The translations under genes and the position numbers were made by a program. Below are positions 1 to 12,252 of a stretch of 64,000 nt of DNA, piece by piece; position 1 is the stretch's first letter; the number at the start of each line of letters is the position of its first letter. Under the pieces are notes generated by a model. The model was not told where the DNA came from. It ran no database searches and saw only the letters and a list, made by a program, of their open reading frames with translations. The stretch is from Euborellia annulipes (taxonomy: Eukaryota; Arthropoda; Insecta; Dermaptera; Anisolabididae). The stretch is taken from the NCBI GenBank assembly GCA_023213315.1, contig JAKCPI010026439.1, positions 92,331 through 156,330 of the forward strand. Reading direction: 5' to 3'.

Positions 1-326
1 TAATATAATTAATTTTGTTGTGATCACCCTCAAGTTATTGAATAGGAGTTTAAAAATAACAAGAAGTAAAAATTTATCGTTTTTGTTATTTTATACGTAG
101 CTTACTTAATATAATAGAATTGAAAAGGCTTGATTTCATTTTAAAAAAGTTTCATTTTGATATAATCCATTTTTACTTTTTTTTTTTTTTTTTTTTTTTA
201 TAAACTTAACTCGTCAAGCAACCTGTTCAACGCAAATGGCGTTTTTATATAACATTATTCATTAGTTTCCCATTAATTCCACAAAAGTGGCCAAATTGTT
301 TTTTTTTCTCTCTTTAAAAATAAAAA

Positions 327-1342
327 TCTGGTGTGACTGGCGCACAGCACACAACTTTCTCTTACCCTTCGGTAAGAGAAAGTTGTGCACCGTGCTGGTC
401 ACACCAGATTTTTTTTGTCGAGATATATTTAGTTTCCCATAGCACCTTAGTTTCAAACTTGCATTTTAAATGTTGACTGCTTGAAATAAACTATGGTTAT
501 TTTTCAAAATTTTAATCTCATATTTGGACATTTTATACACAATATAGAATCGTAAATAAATACAAAATTTCATAAGAATTGGAAAAAAAATTTTAAATGC
601 GTAAAAAGTTCCAAAGGGGACCCCCTTTTGAATCGAAATTAACATACAAATCCCTATAGGAAATTAACATTAGGCCTATGAGAGAAGGCGGAGAGACAGG
701 CGATAATGTTTGCAAGTGAGAGAGAGAGAGTGATATATATGTTTTCTCCTAAGCAATTAAAGACACAAATAAAATAAAAATAAATGGGAATTTAAATAAT
801 AATTGATTTTTAATCTAATAAAAAGAAAAAGATTTAAATTCCGTTACCATGGCAACCAGTTCTATCTTTCCTATGAAGAACAAGAGTAAAGTGGTCTTCA
901 GAAGATTTCAACGGCAAAATGAGAATATACATTTTAAAGAGCATCTAAAAAGTAGTTGATTTATGAATTTTAAAAAAAAATCCTTGGAGGGAATTTTGAG
1001 AAAATCGAAAAAAACTGAAAAAGTACATCAGTAAAGTACTAGTACTTTTTGGCCGATTTTGTTCAAAAGCTTATTTTGAGATTCTTCAAAGGTACCTAAG
1101 TTAAATATAAAATTTCAATCCGGTAGCTCAACTCCTTCATGCTAAAAATCTGTCCACACATACAGACACACGCACACACACACATACATACATACACACA
1201 CACAGACCAATTTGCGGGACCCACTTTTTTGGACTCAGGGGACCTCAAAACATGTATATCCATCAAAATCTCGACATCGAATTTTTGACATGATCGCAAT
1301 ACTTTCTCTCCTATATATTTCATATATAGGGTACGAGAAAGT
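327..1342 (+). mobile_element. RepA copy with unrelated internal segment
   Basis: 5' hairpin at 327-412 and 3' hairpin ending at 1,342 are intact; GTTACCATGGCAACC is at 843-857 and the CA tract at 1,155-1,203. Bases of roughly 440-840 do not match the other copies and look like an insertion or replacement. Confidence 0.75.
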
Positions 1343-1720
1343 AAAAAGGAAGCTAATTCACAATTTGTCAATGGATTTTAATAATTCTAGGTGCAATCGC
1401 AATCAAAGCAATCGACCTCCTAGCACTGAAATTATATTTAATTCAGAGAAGGAAAATTGTCTCCCTTATCGTTCCTTTCTCAAAATTTCAAACACTTTTG
1501 CTAACATAAGTTTGAATTGGACAACGTTTTGAATAATCAACCAATCATACAGCCAATTTACCGTGGATCTTATTAAATCTAACATGTTCAGGTTTCACTC
1601 ACTCTAAGTTTCACTGCTTGTTAGATTATTCTTCATCCTAAGCGAAAAAAAATACAGTTGAATACTAATTAATTTATTTAAATGGGGGGAAATGTCTTCA
1701 AATAAAACAAAAATTATTAA

Positions 1721-1975
1721 GGAATAAAGAAAAGAGTGATTGCAGCTTTTTCGTTTATTAGGCGCTTCAAGCCGACGTTTCGGTCAGATATTCGACCATC
1801 CTCAGGACTACAATAAATAACGAGTTCTGTTCTGCAAAATTATTTCCAACTGTATACTCACTCGTTCCTTAATGTTATTTATTGTAGTCCTGAGGATGAT
1901 CGCATATCTGACCGAAACGTCGGCGGTGCCTAATAAACGAAATAAATATAGTTTAATTCACTCTTTTCTTTATTA
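1721..1975. repeat. Fold-back element
   Basis: Arms run inwards from GAATAAAGAAAAGAGTGA and CACTCTTTTCTTTATTAC, with CCGACGTTTCGGTC in the left and GACCGAAACGTCGGC in the right. Hammerhead-like motifs at 1,770-1,809 (minus) and 1,889-1,921 (plus). Confidence 0.9.
1770..1809 (-). ncRNA. Hammerhead-like motif
   Basis: Outer helix AGTC/GGCT (one G-T pair), CTGAGGA, T, stem GGTC/GACC, GAAACGTC. Confidence 0.4.
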
Positions 1976-2014
1976 CTGCAAGATCAACTCAGGCTTCCAC
2001 ATCATTCTAAAAAA

Positions 2015-2771
2015 TCCGGTGTGACTGGTCGCACAGCACACAACTTTTTCTTACCTCCGGTAATCGAAAGTTGTGTTCTGTGCTTGTCCCACCAGATTTT
2101 TTGTGTCGACATGTATTCACTTTCGGACAGTAGGGTACGTTCGTTTTTCAAGATGTAAAATTTATAAGTATAATATGAAAATATTTATATTTTGTTACCA
2201 TGACAACCATTTCTCCTATCTTTTCTATGGAGTACTAGAGCAAAGTGGTCTTCAGAAGATTTCAATGACAAAATGAGAATATACATTTTAAAGAGCATCT
2301 AAAAAATAATTTATTTTTGAATTTTAATCAAAATAGTTGGAGCGAATTTTGGGAAAATCGAAAAAAAAAACTGAAAAAGTGCATCAGTAAAATACTAGTA
2401 TTCTTTGGCTGATTTTGTTCAAAGGCTTCGTGTCAAGTCCCAGGGGGTGCCTAAGTTAAATATAAAATTTCAACATCCTAGCTTATTTCATGCTTTAAAT
2501 TGAACCCAGACACACATACACAAACAGACAGCAGACCATGTCGCGAAAACCACTTTTTTGGATTCAAAACGTGTATATGGAACCACAATAGATTTATTTT
2601 TAATACGACAGTTACAGTCTAAAGTCTTAAATGGCCTGAGTTGCCGAAAAGACTAAAAAAAATAAATAAATAAAATAAATAAAACGTGTATATCCGTCAA
2701 AATCTCGACATCGACATGAATTCAATAGTTTCTCTCTATATATTGACATATATATAGAGATAAGAGAATGT
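2015..2771 (+). mobile_element. RepA copy interrupted by a SINE fragment
   Basis: Both terminal hairpins are present. A 102-bp SINE fragment splits the AACGTGTATATCC motif at 2,579-2,680. Confidence 0.8.
2579..2680 (+). mobile_element. 5'-truncated SINE-1 with 13-bp target duplication
   Basis: The SINE 3' part (AAATGGCCTGAGTTGCCGAA, then an A/T-rich tail) is flanked by AAAACGTGTATAT at 2,566-2,578 and 2,681-2,693. Target duplication plus tail indicates retroposition. Confidence 0.8.
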
Positions 2772-3288
2772 AAAATTTTCTTTATGTTAGATAGGACTTG
2801 TCCTCCTAAATGCAATTTCTTCTCCTCCATCGAAAATCGTATTTGGTCAACACAATAGATTGTTGCCACCCTTCCCGGATTGCCCTCCCAGTGCGGGCTT
2901 TATGAGTGTGGACATTCCGAATTGCGTTGATTCGACAAGAAAATATCGCAAATGATGGGCATGGGATCTTGGGACTGTGAAATTACTCTCCCAACACACT
3001 GACAATTCTCATCAATTATATGCATGTAATTAGACTACAAAATTCCATAATAAATTTAATTTAGATTAAACAACTAATGGTTTCTGCTCTTTATGAAAAC
3101 ATTTGGTTCCCGTGGGTCTTGCTATATGATATGGATACATTTTTCACCTGGTCTGTTATAAATTTGATATTATTAGAATTTAGAATGGACGAGGATGCCC
3201 GAGGGATTTAGTGTAAATACGCAATTTCTGCTTTTCTTAAGCATAATTTTTCAATAGCTTCTTTTGAATATTTTCTTATTGCTAATTG

Positions 3289-3481
3289 AACCCTGTTACG
3301 CTTTAGTGTGTCAAACGCCATCTACCGAGTTTTGAGAGTTTTGCTAGTAACATTAAATATAACTTTTTTTAGGATATATTTCATAAAAAATACTATTAAT
3401 TATAGCATTTGAAACAATATTCCGTGCTTAACTTAATTTTGAATTTTTTGGTCTTTGACACACCATTGCATAACAGGGTCC
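3289..3481. mobile_element. MITE B, uninterrupted copy
   Basis: About 193 bp between ACCCTGTTACGCTTTAGTG and the complementary CACCATTGCATAACAGGGTC. No coding capacity. It is the empty-site relative of 56,430-57,349. Confidence 0.75.
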
Positions 3482-4180
3482 AATTAATCAAGTTCCTACT
3501 GATTTTTATTCACCTTCAAGAATTAATTGAGCCTATTCCTTATTCAATTCTTCTAGCCAATACTTTAGTCTTATTATTATTTAGAGTCCTCATTTGACGC
3601 CAAAGAGTAGTCCAAGCTAAGAGTTGTGTTATTTTCATTAATTCTTTTTTATCAAACTTCTCTCCTCTTCTCATCCAGCTCTCATTATTATGCACCAAGG
3701 CATTTGTGATTTTCCTTTGATTCATAATTGCAAAACTCACAAAATACGGAAATGCCTATATAAAAGGGAAAAAGTAATGAGAGCTCTTGGGAAAAAAGTA
3801 TTTATTTACTTTATTTATTCCTTGTTTTTTTTTCTAATAATTTAAAGATGATCTCCCTCCCTCCCTCGTGGTCGAGAACTTAGAGGTGATGACATGTCAA
3901 TATTGATAATCTTAAAGTCAAGGGTTCGGATCTTGTGAATATTTATTTAAATCATTTGGATAGCAAATGATATAAATAAATGCGCCTGAATAATTTGAAT
4001 CTTTACTAAAATATTTGTGTATCGTTTAAGGCAGTGTTTTCCAGATAAAATTAAATTTTATGCTTTAAAGCTGCACTTATTTTGGATTTTCTAGATTTTT
4101 TTAAGGTGTTCCTCTTCAAAAATATGCAGATAATTGAAATACATAGAAGACAATGTAGAGGAAGGCCGTAATACAGATTA

Positions 4181-4479
4181 AAGACGAAATGAAACAAGAC
4201 TTCTATTGGCCCGAATTATTTATTTTTTCTCTGTCGGCGTTTCTGGGACTAAACGTCACCCATCTTCAGGACAAAGGTGTTAAAAAATTCTTTTCTCTGC
4301 CCTCTTCAGTTGTTAGACTGTAAGTATACCTTATACTATACAGATTCATCTGCTTGTATGCAGGGAAAATAATTTTTTAACACCTTTGTCCTGAAGAAGG
4401 GTGACGTTTAGTCCCAGAAACGTCGACAGAGGAAAAATAAATAATTCGGGCCGATAGAAGTCTTGTTTCATTTCGTCTT
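4181..4479. repeat. Fold-back element, about 115-bp arms
   Basis: Left arm AAGACGAAATGAAACAAGAC, right arm ending GTCTTGTTTCATTTCGTCTT. Hammerhead-like motif in the right arm at 4,387-4,428: TGTC/GACA outer helix, CTGAAGA, GGG/CCC, GAAACGTC. Confidence 0.93.
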
Positions 4480-5700
4480 GAAATACCTAGATATATAAAG
4501 TTTCAATCGGAGTTGATTTAGTGGTGCAAAACTCGGTTAAAAATTTAAAAATCTCGAATTTTTTTTTCAGTTTTTTTAAATTTTGGACACTCTTAATAGA
4601 ATTTATAACATCCTTGAATGCAAAACACATATATTTACGATATTGTATAGTTCTTTAGCTTTCGAAAAAGCATTAATTCGTACAAATCTGTTAATTATTA
4701 ACGAAATTATGAAAAAAAAGTCAGGTAAAAAAAACGTTGGCTGCCTATCTCATAGGCGCTTTGCTCACTCCAAAACTAGAGCTCATAACTCAACTCAACT
4801 CTATCTCAACTTTGAACTATTTATAAACTATTTAGGGGGGGGGAAGTGATAAATTATCTCTGAATGTTTTCATGTTTAAAGACTTATTATTTTGGCCAAT
4901 TTCTTTAACTTAATCTAAAGATTAAAATTAATTTATTTCAAAAATAATCATCATCATCAATTCCCTTTACAGATTTAACATTTTCCTTTATCTTATTAAA
5001 ATAAAACCATCTTTATTTCTCCCTTATTTGGTTAGGTATTAAAAGATGATTTAATGTCTCCCCAGAGAGCAACCCATCATATAATTACTAGTAGTATGGC
5101 ATCTAACACGGTTAGTAAAAAGCCCTCCCTGTCTCATTCATTATCAACGAATCATCTTTTAAATTAACTGAAAAGTTAATTACACACCAATTATTAATTT
5201 AATTAAATGGAATATGAAAGGATTTAAAGAAAACAATTTTAAGACGAACTAGAAGAAAGATTACCTATCACCACCACATTCAACTCTAATGAGTCCACAC
5301 TTCTCTCAATAGACTACGATAGAGAGACTTCTCTCATCTCTGTATAGTAGATAAAAAATTCATATTCACAAGGTCGTGTGGTAGTGTTTTTTTTTTTTGT
5401 CTTTTTCGGCATCTATGGCCATTTAGACCCCATCCTTATTTATTTCAAATGATTTGTAGTCAAATCAAATGAAATAAATTTTTCAGAATAGGTTGCATTT
5501 TAGTAATAGAAAGATACTCTAGAGCAGTGGTTTCCAAACTTTATGTTACAAAGCTTTCCTTAAAAATATTTAATCATATGACGCCTCCCCCTCCCCTCCC
5601 CCATTTTGTAAAATAATACAAAAACCAAAATTTTGTATGCTAAAAAATATAAATTTATATTAAAGCGGAGTCAAAAAAAAATTCCTAGTTATATGCATTC

Positions 5701-5940
5701 AAAATTATTGTGACGTTTCGGCCTTCTTAAGAGCCGGAGGCGAGAATAAATGCAAAAAAAATAAATTTTAATTTCAAAATTAAAATTGTCATTTTTCAAC
5801 CAAAATTTTCATTCAAAATTAAAATTGTTATTTTTCAACCAAAATTTTCATTCAAAGTTAAAATTTCATTTATTCTCACTTCCGGCCCTGAAGATGGCCT
5901 AGTCTAGTGGCCTAAACGTCACAATAAAAGAAATAATTTT
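5701..5940. repeat. Fold-back element, diverged
   Basis: AAAATTATTGTGACGTTTCG at the left; CGTCACAATAAAAGAAATAA at the right. The core CTGAAGATGGCC in the right arm has lost the G of GAAA. Confidence 0.8.
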
Positions 5941-6419
5941 GGCTGAGTTTGGTAAATTGCTCGCTGTGGCTAATAATATTCGCGCCTCCCCTTAGACTAG
6001 TCCGCGCCTCACACTGTTACCTGAAACAACCTAATTACTGCCTAATATTTCTGCTGACTGTCCTGGGACACAAAACCAATATAGAATGAACTGGACACTT
6101 ATCGAATATATTTACGAATGAGACAGACGGATTCTATTCCATTCAAGGGAATAGCTAGAAAAGCATGAAAGTTAAATAAACCATGGTATTAACAGAAACA
6201 ACATAAATAAATGTAATTTTTTTCATTCTATAGGCTATCCTTTATGTATTAATAGAACACAAACATGTATACATGTATGAATCTTGTTTCTCATGTAAGG
6301 TTTATGTTAACTTAATTCAACACCACTAATTTCCATCCTAATATTGATTTTAAATAATATAAACGCGACACACACACACATAGATGCATACTCATAGAAA
6401 ATATTTTTTTTAATAAAGA

Positions 6420-6540
6420 ATTGCCCTCGGGGCTTGGTGTAGGGGTTAGCGTGCTAACCTCGTATACCAAAAGTCGCGGGTCCCCAGGCAGTCCGATGAT
6501 TTTACTTAAGCCATTTGGATAGCAAATGGAAAAAGTCATC
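6420..6540 (+). mobile_element. SINE-1 head
   Basis: tRNA-like head with CGGGGCTTGGTGTAGGGG, then CGCGGGTCCCCAGGCAGTCC and AAGCCATTTGGATAGC. Confidence 0.75.
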
Positions 6541-6590
6541 AGTAAAGTACTAGTACTTTTTGGTCGATTTTGTTCAAGAGGTTATTTTCA
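6535..6590 (+). repeat. RepA internal scrap
   Basis: CAGTAAAGTACTAGTACTTT followed by GGTCGATTTTGTTCAAG, joined to the end of a SINE-1. Confidence 0.55.
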
Positions 6591-6603
6591 CCCCTTGGGG
6601 TAA

Positions 6604-6780
6604 TATTTAGACACAATATATTAAAAATATTGTTCTACGACGACGTTTCAGAATTTGAACCCTGCGCACCATCAGGACAAAATTCAAATATCCGACCTAT
6701 GGCAGTTATTTGTTCTGTAGATGGCTAGCGATGAGTCTCCGAAACGTCGTTGACAGAGAATAAACATCTTGGGTCTAAAT
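6604..6780. repeat. Fold-back element, diverged
   Basis: ATTTAGACACAATAT at the left, CATCTTGGGTCTAAAT at the right, with GACGTTTCAG and CGAAACGTCG between. The hammerhead-like core is damaged. Confidence 0.75.
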
Positions 6781-6919
6781 CTATTTTTTTAACTACATTC
6801 AAAAGACTTCAATATAAATGATATAATAATTGTAGGGAAGGCAGATCTGCAGCCAGGAGAATACTTCTCCTAACTTCCTTACAATTAATATATAACATCC
6901 ATTTTACAGTTTTATTAAA

Positions 6920-7150
6920 TTAGATAGGCCTTGCTCAGGGGCCCACATTTTGTGGGTACGTGGATGGCGACCACGAGCTACCCGAGCTGGGACTGGCAGT
7001 CCTTCTGTTCTTTACATGTCTGTCGCTTCCTTCTTCCTTTTTCAACAGGCGTCAGACCGTGCGACGGCCTATTCTATTTCTTCCGGTCGCGAAAAACCCT
7101 TTCGGCCGACCCCGCATTGCGGGAATAAGGCCAAGAAAGAAGGAGATTAA
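6920..7150 (+). repeat. Unclassified GC-richer repeat
   Basis: GTGGGTACGTGGATGGC, GCTACCCGAGCTGGGAC, CAGGCGTCAGACCGTG, GGAATAAGGCCAAGA. A diverged copy is at 45,712-45,935 (GTGAGTACGTGGCTACC, TTACCCGAGCTAAGG, GGATAAGACCAAGA). Open in three frames by composition only, so the apparent ORFs are not called. Confidence 0.6.
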
Positions 7151-7619
7151 ATTATATAGGCCTATTTAATTAATTTTTAAAGGAGACGTTCAATTCTATG
7201 ATAGGTTGTCTCATCATTTGGGATTTATTTTGTGAAAAAAATTTATCGTTTTTAAATCAATTTAAGATAATGAATCTTAAAAATTTGGTTTCACTCTCTC
7301 TAGTAGAGAAAAAAAAATTAAAAAGAATTGAATAGTCTTAACCTAAAAGTGCCTCGACACTTGCGATATAGAAAGGGAGAGAAAATGCCGGGTGGCCGGT
7401 TGGCCCTTTTTATGAACAGAATACCTTAAAGAAGTTGTGGTGAATACTTTGCAATATCAGTTTTTTTTTTTTTTTTTTTGAATGAACATCCTGGTTGCTG
7501 CCTCTCCCTCTTGTCCACAACATAAACGTCGTTCTTATCAGCTGTTTCACCTTTTATCCCTCTTCTGCCCTTTTTTGTAATATTCCACTTGTATTTTCTA
7601 TCATGTATATTTATCAATT

Positions 7620-7765
7620 CTCTTTTTACTCTCTCTTATCTATATACATATGTAATATATGGTGAGAAAGTATTGCGATCATGTCAAAAATTCGATGTCG
7701 AGATTTTGATGGAAATACAAGAGATCCCCTGAGTCCAAAAAAGTTAGTCTCACAAATTGGTCTGT
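7620..7765 (-). repeat. RepA 3' end fragment
   Basis: ACTCTCTCTTATC...GGTGAGAAAGTATTGCGATC, then the TCAAAAATTCGATGTCGAGA block. Confidence 0.7.
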
Positions 7766-8177
7766 ATTCAGTTTTCGCCGCGAGGAGGGGGGGGGGGGGT
7801 TACTTACGTTTATTTTCGAAATTCTTTTTTTTTCTATATTCGTTGATTTTTTCGAAACTTTGCCTGTCTACATTTCGTTTTTTTGGGACTACGTTTATTT
7901 TTTCGTTTATATTTCGAGATTTTTGCTTGCTACTCAATTAGTTTTTGAAATTTTTTAACCCTTCAAATTATATAATCATCTTTGAAGGAGGTATATAGCT
8001 GAGTGTTGATAATCAAATAGGAAGAATAAAATGAGCAAACAGCTAGTTATATTTCAATTTATTAATAAACCAGGGCCGACGTTTTATATAATCATCAAAA
8101 ATTTAAAACCTTTGGCTTTAGACAGGAGAAGGAGCAGGTGCAGCAAAAAAAAGCCTTCGTTTAATACCATTTAATAA

Positions 8178-8212
8178 GACGTTTCGGGTGAATTTCATCG
8201 ACCCATCTTCAG
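8178..8212 (-). ncRNA. Hammerhead-like motif in a single arm
   Basis: CTGAAGA, T, stem GGGT/ACCC, GAAACGTC. No partner arm found; a truncated scrap CCGACGTTTT is at 8,077. Confidence 0.35.
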
Positions 8213-8892
8213 TCCTTCCTACATAAGAAATACATATGACATTACAAATTAGTTAGAATATTTGGATAACAATACACTTACAAAATTGTTAAAAGTCCCA
8301 ATATCATATTTGTGTATCATATGTCCTGGCGATGTGGGATTTATTTAGTGGCTTTATCCTTCATAAAATAAGTGAATGATTTCCATTACAATATTTTAGC
8401 CAATAATAAATAAAATAGAACAATTTTATAATTAATTCAAACCAATTAGAAACTGTCAAAAAAGGCAGCGCGAGAGACAAAAGATCCTTTTCTTTATGCT
8501 TTGTTTTCCATATATTTCAAATGTTAAATATCAAAAGAACTTTTTTTCTGCAACTTTTGCTTTATGAATATTGATGAGAATAAAAGTGAGGTCAAAATGA
8601 AAGGGGCCAAATAAAAAGAATCTGTCTCAACTGACTTTGAAATTCTCTTAATATTCTAATAAATAAATTATTTATTATTCCTCTTCATATTTTACTTAAA
8701 AAAATATAGATTGAAATGATAATATTAAAAGTTTTTCTGTCCAAAGGGGTGAGAGGCCTGAGTCCCTCTGGGACTACTACTGCTTAGGACAATGATAATA
8801 TATTACCCAATCTGTGAAAATTTTTAATCAAAGCCCCTGAAAAATAATTACTATTCCGGTCAAACGGGGATAGCGTTCGAATATATAGGCCC

Positions 8893-9060
8893 TACTTTTT
8901 TTTTTAAATTGTTTTAAGATCTTTGGCATCTAAGGCCATTTAAACCCCCATCCCTATTTATTTCAAATGATTGGTGGCCAATTCAAATGAAATAAATTTT
9001 TCTCGCTTCGGACGGGAAGCTAACCCGAGATCTTACAGCTAATGTCTTCTCTGTGAGCCT
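8893..9060 (-). mobile_element. SINE-2 copy (minus)
   Basis: Plus strand shows GGCATCTAAGGCCATTTAAA, CAAATGATTGGTGGCCAATT and CGGACGGGAAGCTAACCCGA. Related fragments: 5,392-5,490, 10,884-10,990 and 12,268-12,370. Confidence 0.7.
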
Positions 9061-9761
9061 ATATAAAATAATGATTGAAATAACCTCTACTTTTTTTTTT
9101 TTTTTAAATGGCTAAAGATCAAATTGATATCGAATTTTTAAATAAGTGGTATTAAAAATTCAATCCTAAGGCACTTGATTTAAAAACAAAAAAAACAAAA
9201 AAAATGAATAAATAAATAAACAGAAATGACATATGATAGGATGAAAGTATTGATTTTATTTCTCTAATCTTTTCCTCCCCCCCTCTCTCTCTCTTTTTTT
9301 ATTTATTTTATTTTGATTATTTTTAAAGTTGATATGAGAGATGAATTGTAAATTGAAGCCCTCAAAAATCCATCAAACACAGAGAGAGACAATGGGCTTT
9401 AGGTCGGGAGAGATTTTCTTTCTCTATTTGGATAAATATGTTGTGTGTGAAAATGCCTCTCTGTCCGTGTGCCAATGTGTTTGTGTCAATATATTAATAT
9501 TGACAGTGACATGGCGATATTAACACAAAAGAAAAAAAAAAAAAAAAAAAAAAAAAAACGTGAAATCAGTAAATATAGGGTATCTTTAGCCCCTTTTTCG
9601 AGCGTTTATTGTACATAGGGTTATTGTGAAAAAAAAAAAAGAAAAGGGAAGCAGAGAAAATTGAAAATCCTGAGTGGAATAACTAAAGCTTCAAGTTCTT
9701 TCGGAAAAATGAAAAGCTTTGGAATATCATTTTGTATTTATTTTATATGAAATTCGCTCAG

Positions 9762-9965
9762 GAGCAACCGGACCCTCGACCTGTAGGTCAGTAATGGTGC
9801 ATTGGACAGCACGCCTATGCCCCAGAAAGGCTGGAGATCCTGGGTTCGATTCCTGGGGGGCAAGGGGCGTTTGGCCTCGCCAATAAATAACACTCACAGC
9901 TTTACTAGTTATATATCTCTATGACTGAAGTCCGAAAAGAATCGAGATGTTTTGAATACTAATAT
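9762..9965 (+). mobile_element. SINE-3 copy
   Basis: GGTGCATTGGACAGCACGCC, GGTTCGATTCCTGGG, CCAATAAATAACACTCACAG and the 3' ATCGAGATGTTTTGAATAC end. Confidence 0.78.
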
Positions 9966-10247
9966 CTGATTCAAATATATAAATCAGGGGCGTATAAAGA
10001 CATTTTTTCGGGGGGGGGGGGGGCTGAATTCAGCCACTTTCTGTAGCTTTTATTTTTTTTTAAAGAAACTAGATTATTCCACTCCGCGAAAAAAATTTTT
10101 TCCCGTTCATGAAAATCATTTTACCTTTTTTTTTAGAGACACAGAATTTTTGCCGCCCCTCTTCAGAAATTATTTTTTGCGGAACCTAAGTTTTCCGCCT
10201 GGCGAAAAAAATTTTTATATCTTGAATTCTAATATATCAGTGTAAAC

Positions 10248-10351
10248 TAAATATATCTCGACACAAAAAAATCTGATGTGACAAGCACCGAACACAACAT
10301 TAAATTGCCAAAGGTGAGAGAAAGTTGTGTTGTGCGACCAGTCACACCAGA
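10248..10351 (-). repeat. RepA 5' hairpin alone
   Basis: Only the long hairpin and the GTGTCGAGATATATTTAGTT that follows it; the rest is absent. Confidence 0.75.
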
Positions 10352-11445
10352 TTTTTATTTATAGGAACCTCATAGACATTTCTGATTCATGCCCGCTTGC
10401 GGGGGGTTCACCTAATAACCACTATTTGACTAACATTATACATATTAACAAAATTACATTTAAGCCCTTTAGAGCTTTTTTTTTAAGTCAACAAAGTTTG
10501 ACGTTATCTACTTTCTTTATAAACAAAAAAAAAAAAATGTGCGACATTTTTTTTTTTTTAATTTAAAATATCATTTGATTGATTATAATAGAATTCATAT
10601 AACGTCTTTTTAAATAATTTTAAATCTTACTCATTAAATATTGAAACTACTCTTTCCTCAATATGGCTGTTTAGTTGATAACCTTCCAATTATGACAAAA
10701 TGATTAATGATTTACATCAATCATGCAAATACAAATACGATTGAAGCTCTACGTGTCCTTTTCAATATTGTCACCTTTTCCCTAAATTCAATTCAACCAT
10801 CTATATAATTGTGGAGTGTCCAACTGTCTGTCATACCAGGGGAACGAAACCCTCCAAAGACGGGTGGCGCGGATAGTTTAATTTTGTTTGTTTAAGCCTT
10901 TCGGTAGGCCTTTTACCTTTGATCCATATTTATTTCTATTGTCGCTCTTTATCGCTTGGGACGGGAAGCGAACTCGGGATCCCAAGAACTCTCTAAGTTT
11001 CTAGTCATAATAAATTATTATAATTTCTTTTTATTAAATAATAAATCTAAAATTATTTTTATTATATAGAGATTTACAATATTTTTATTTATCAATCAAC
11101 AAAATATTTCGTTTTTGTCTCAACAATTTTTATCTCTTATTGTTGACTGCTGGATTGTTGGAGATGTGGCTAGCCTCCCCCCTCCACTGGTCAGCGCTCA
11201 GCTTTCAAGAGCGCCGACGGTCGCCGTTAGGTATAAGGATTGTGTGTATAAGAGGAGTTTTATTTATTATTTTATTATCCTAAAGGCATAAGAGGAGTTG
11301 TTTATTAACTATCTTGGCGATCTATCTCTATTTTTACTTCTATTTTAATTTTAATACACACAATCCTTATTAGTCAGGATTCCCAATAAATCTAGGAGAC
11401 AAATAATACAAATCTCTGCGCTTACGTCATTCTTATATAATTATG

Positions 11446-12252
11446 GGGATTTAGGTCTTCGTATGTTGGAGTTCTCTGACGTTCTGTGGTGATTTAGGAA
11501 TTGGCTCTAACTGGCATAAGATGTTGCTTGTTCCTTCCTCATTGTTTCCCAAATAACGTAGCGATTATGTGGACTTCGCATATGTTAGTAAGGCAGAGAG
11601 GATCAATTCGCATTTGACCAATGTCCAAGAGGACTAGGAGAGTTCTTCTATCTTATGTTTGTTTCTTTCGCGCATTTGGGAGAAAGGGCGTTTTTCTCTT
11701 TCTCAGAAGCCCTGTGCTGAGTTCTGGGCCTTGGTTGTTTCAGGACAGGGAAGGGAGTTAATGTTCAAAATGTTAGGATGTCGTTAGCTTTTAGAGTTCT
11801 TTTTTCAGCAAGCATCTTGAACAACGTCTTTCTGTTTCTGAGATGAGCAATCAAGGGGGTTCTTCAGTATCTTGTATTTACCTGGCTTCCATCGTAACTC
11901 GAGAATGCATATCAGATCAATTGTCTCTGCTCTATTTTAGCTCGATAGTAAATGACATTGATTAGGCAGGTGGGCGGAGAATAATTGATCTGTAATTTGT
12001 GTTTGTTTGAGTTAATGTGTGTGTGTGTGTGTGTTTAATCTCCTCTTAAATTTTCTTTGGGTTGGTGGGCGTGTTTTTCCTCGTTTCGTTTCCCAATTGA
12101 TATAATGAAAGCTTACCTACTTTCCGGGAGTGTCCGCGTTTCGCGACCGTCTCAAGAAAGAATAGGAACTGCATTTTAGAATTAGATGGCCGATCCGGTC
12201 ACAGATATTGTGGGATTAGGTTTGTTTTTAGAATTAAGATCTCTTTGAACAT
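11446..12252 (+). pseudogene. Relic of a non-LTR retrotransposon 3' end (tentative)
   Basis: Less AT-rich than its surroundings. One frame near 11,452 reads GDLGLRMLEFSDVLW before stops, similar to the G(G/D)LGLR.L motif after the reverse transcriptase of many LINEs; another near 12,110 reads TFRECPRFATVSRKN, similar to their C-terminal zinc knuckle. The frames are broken by many stops and shifts. Recognition is by short motifs only. The (GT)n tract at 12,019-12,036 lies inside. Confidence 0.4.

Noticed and set aside
327..412. RepA 5' hairpin as a classical hammerhead or a microRNA precursor
   Set aside because: It lacks CTGANGA and GAAA. The stem is near perfect and longer than a typical animal pre-miRNA, and it belongs to a high-copy repeat, so no miRNA is called.
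1155..1203. CRISPR-like short direct repeats in the CA tracts
   Set aside because: Simple (CA)n microsatellites inside RepA; this is animal DNA and there are no regular spacers.
1212..1532. A 106-codon plus ORF across RepA
   Set aside because: It spans the RepA 3' end and unrelated flank. The same RepA sequence gives similar short ORFs at 31,148, 55,157 and 57,011, so it is a repeat shadow.
6931..7169. Three overlapping plus-strand ORFs
   Set aside because: All three frames are open because of base composition; no family motif, and a diverged copy at 45.7 kb does not preserve the frames.
10327..10566. A 79-codon plus ORF
   Set aside because: It starts in a RepA hairpin and continues into low-complexity A/T runs.
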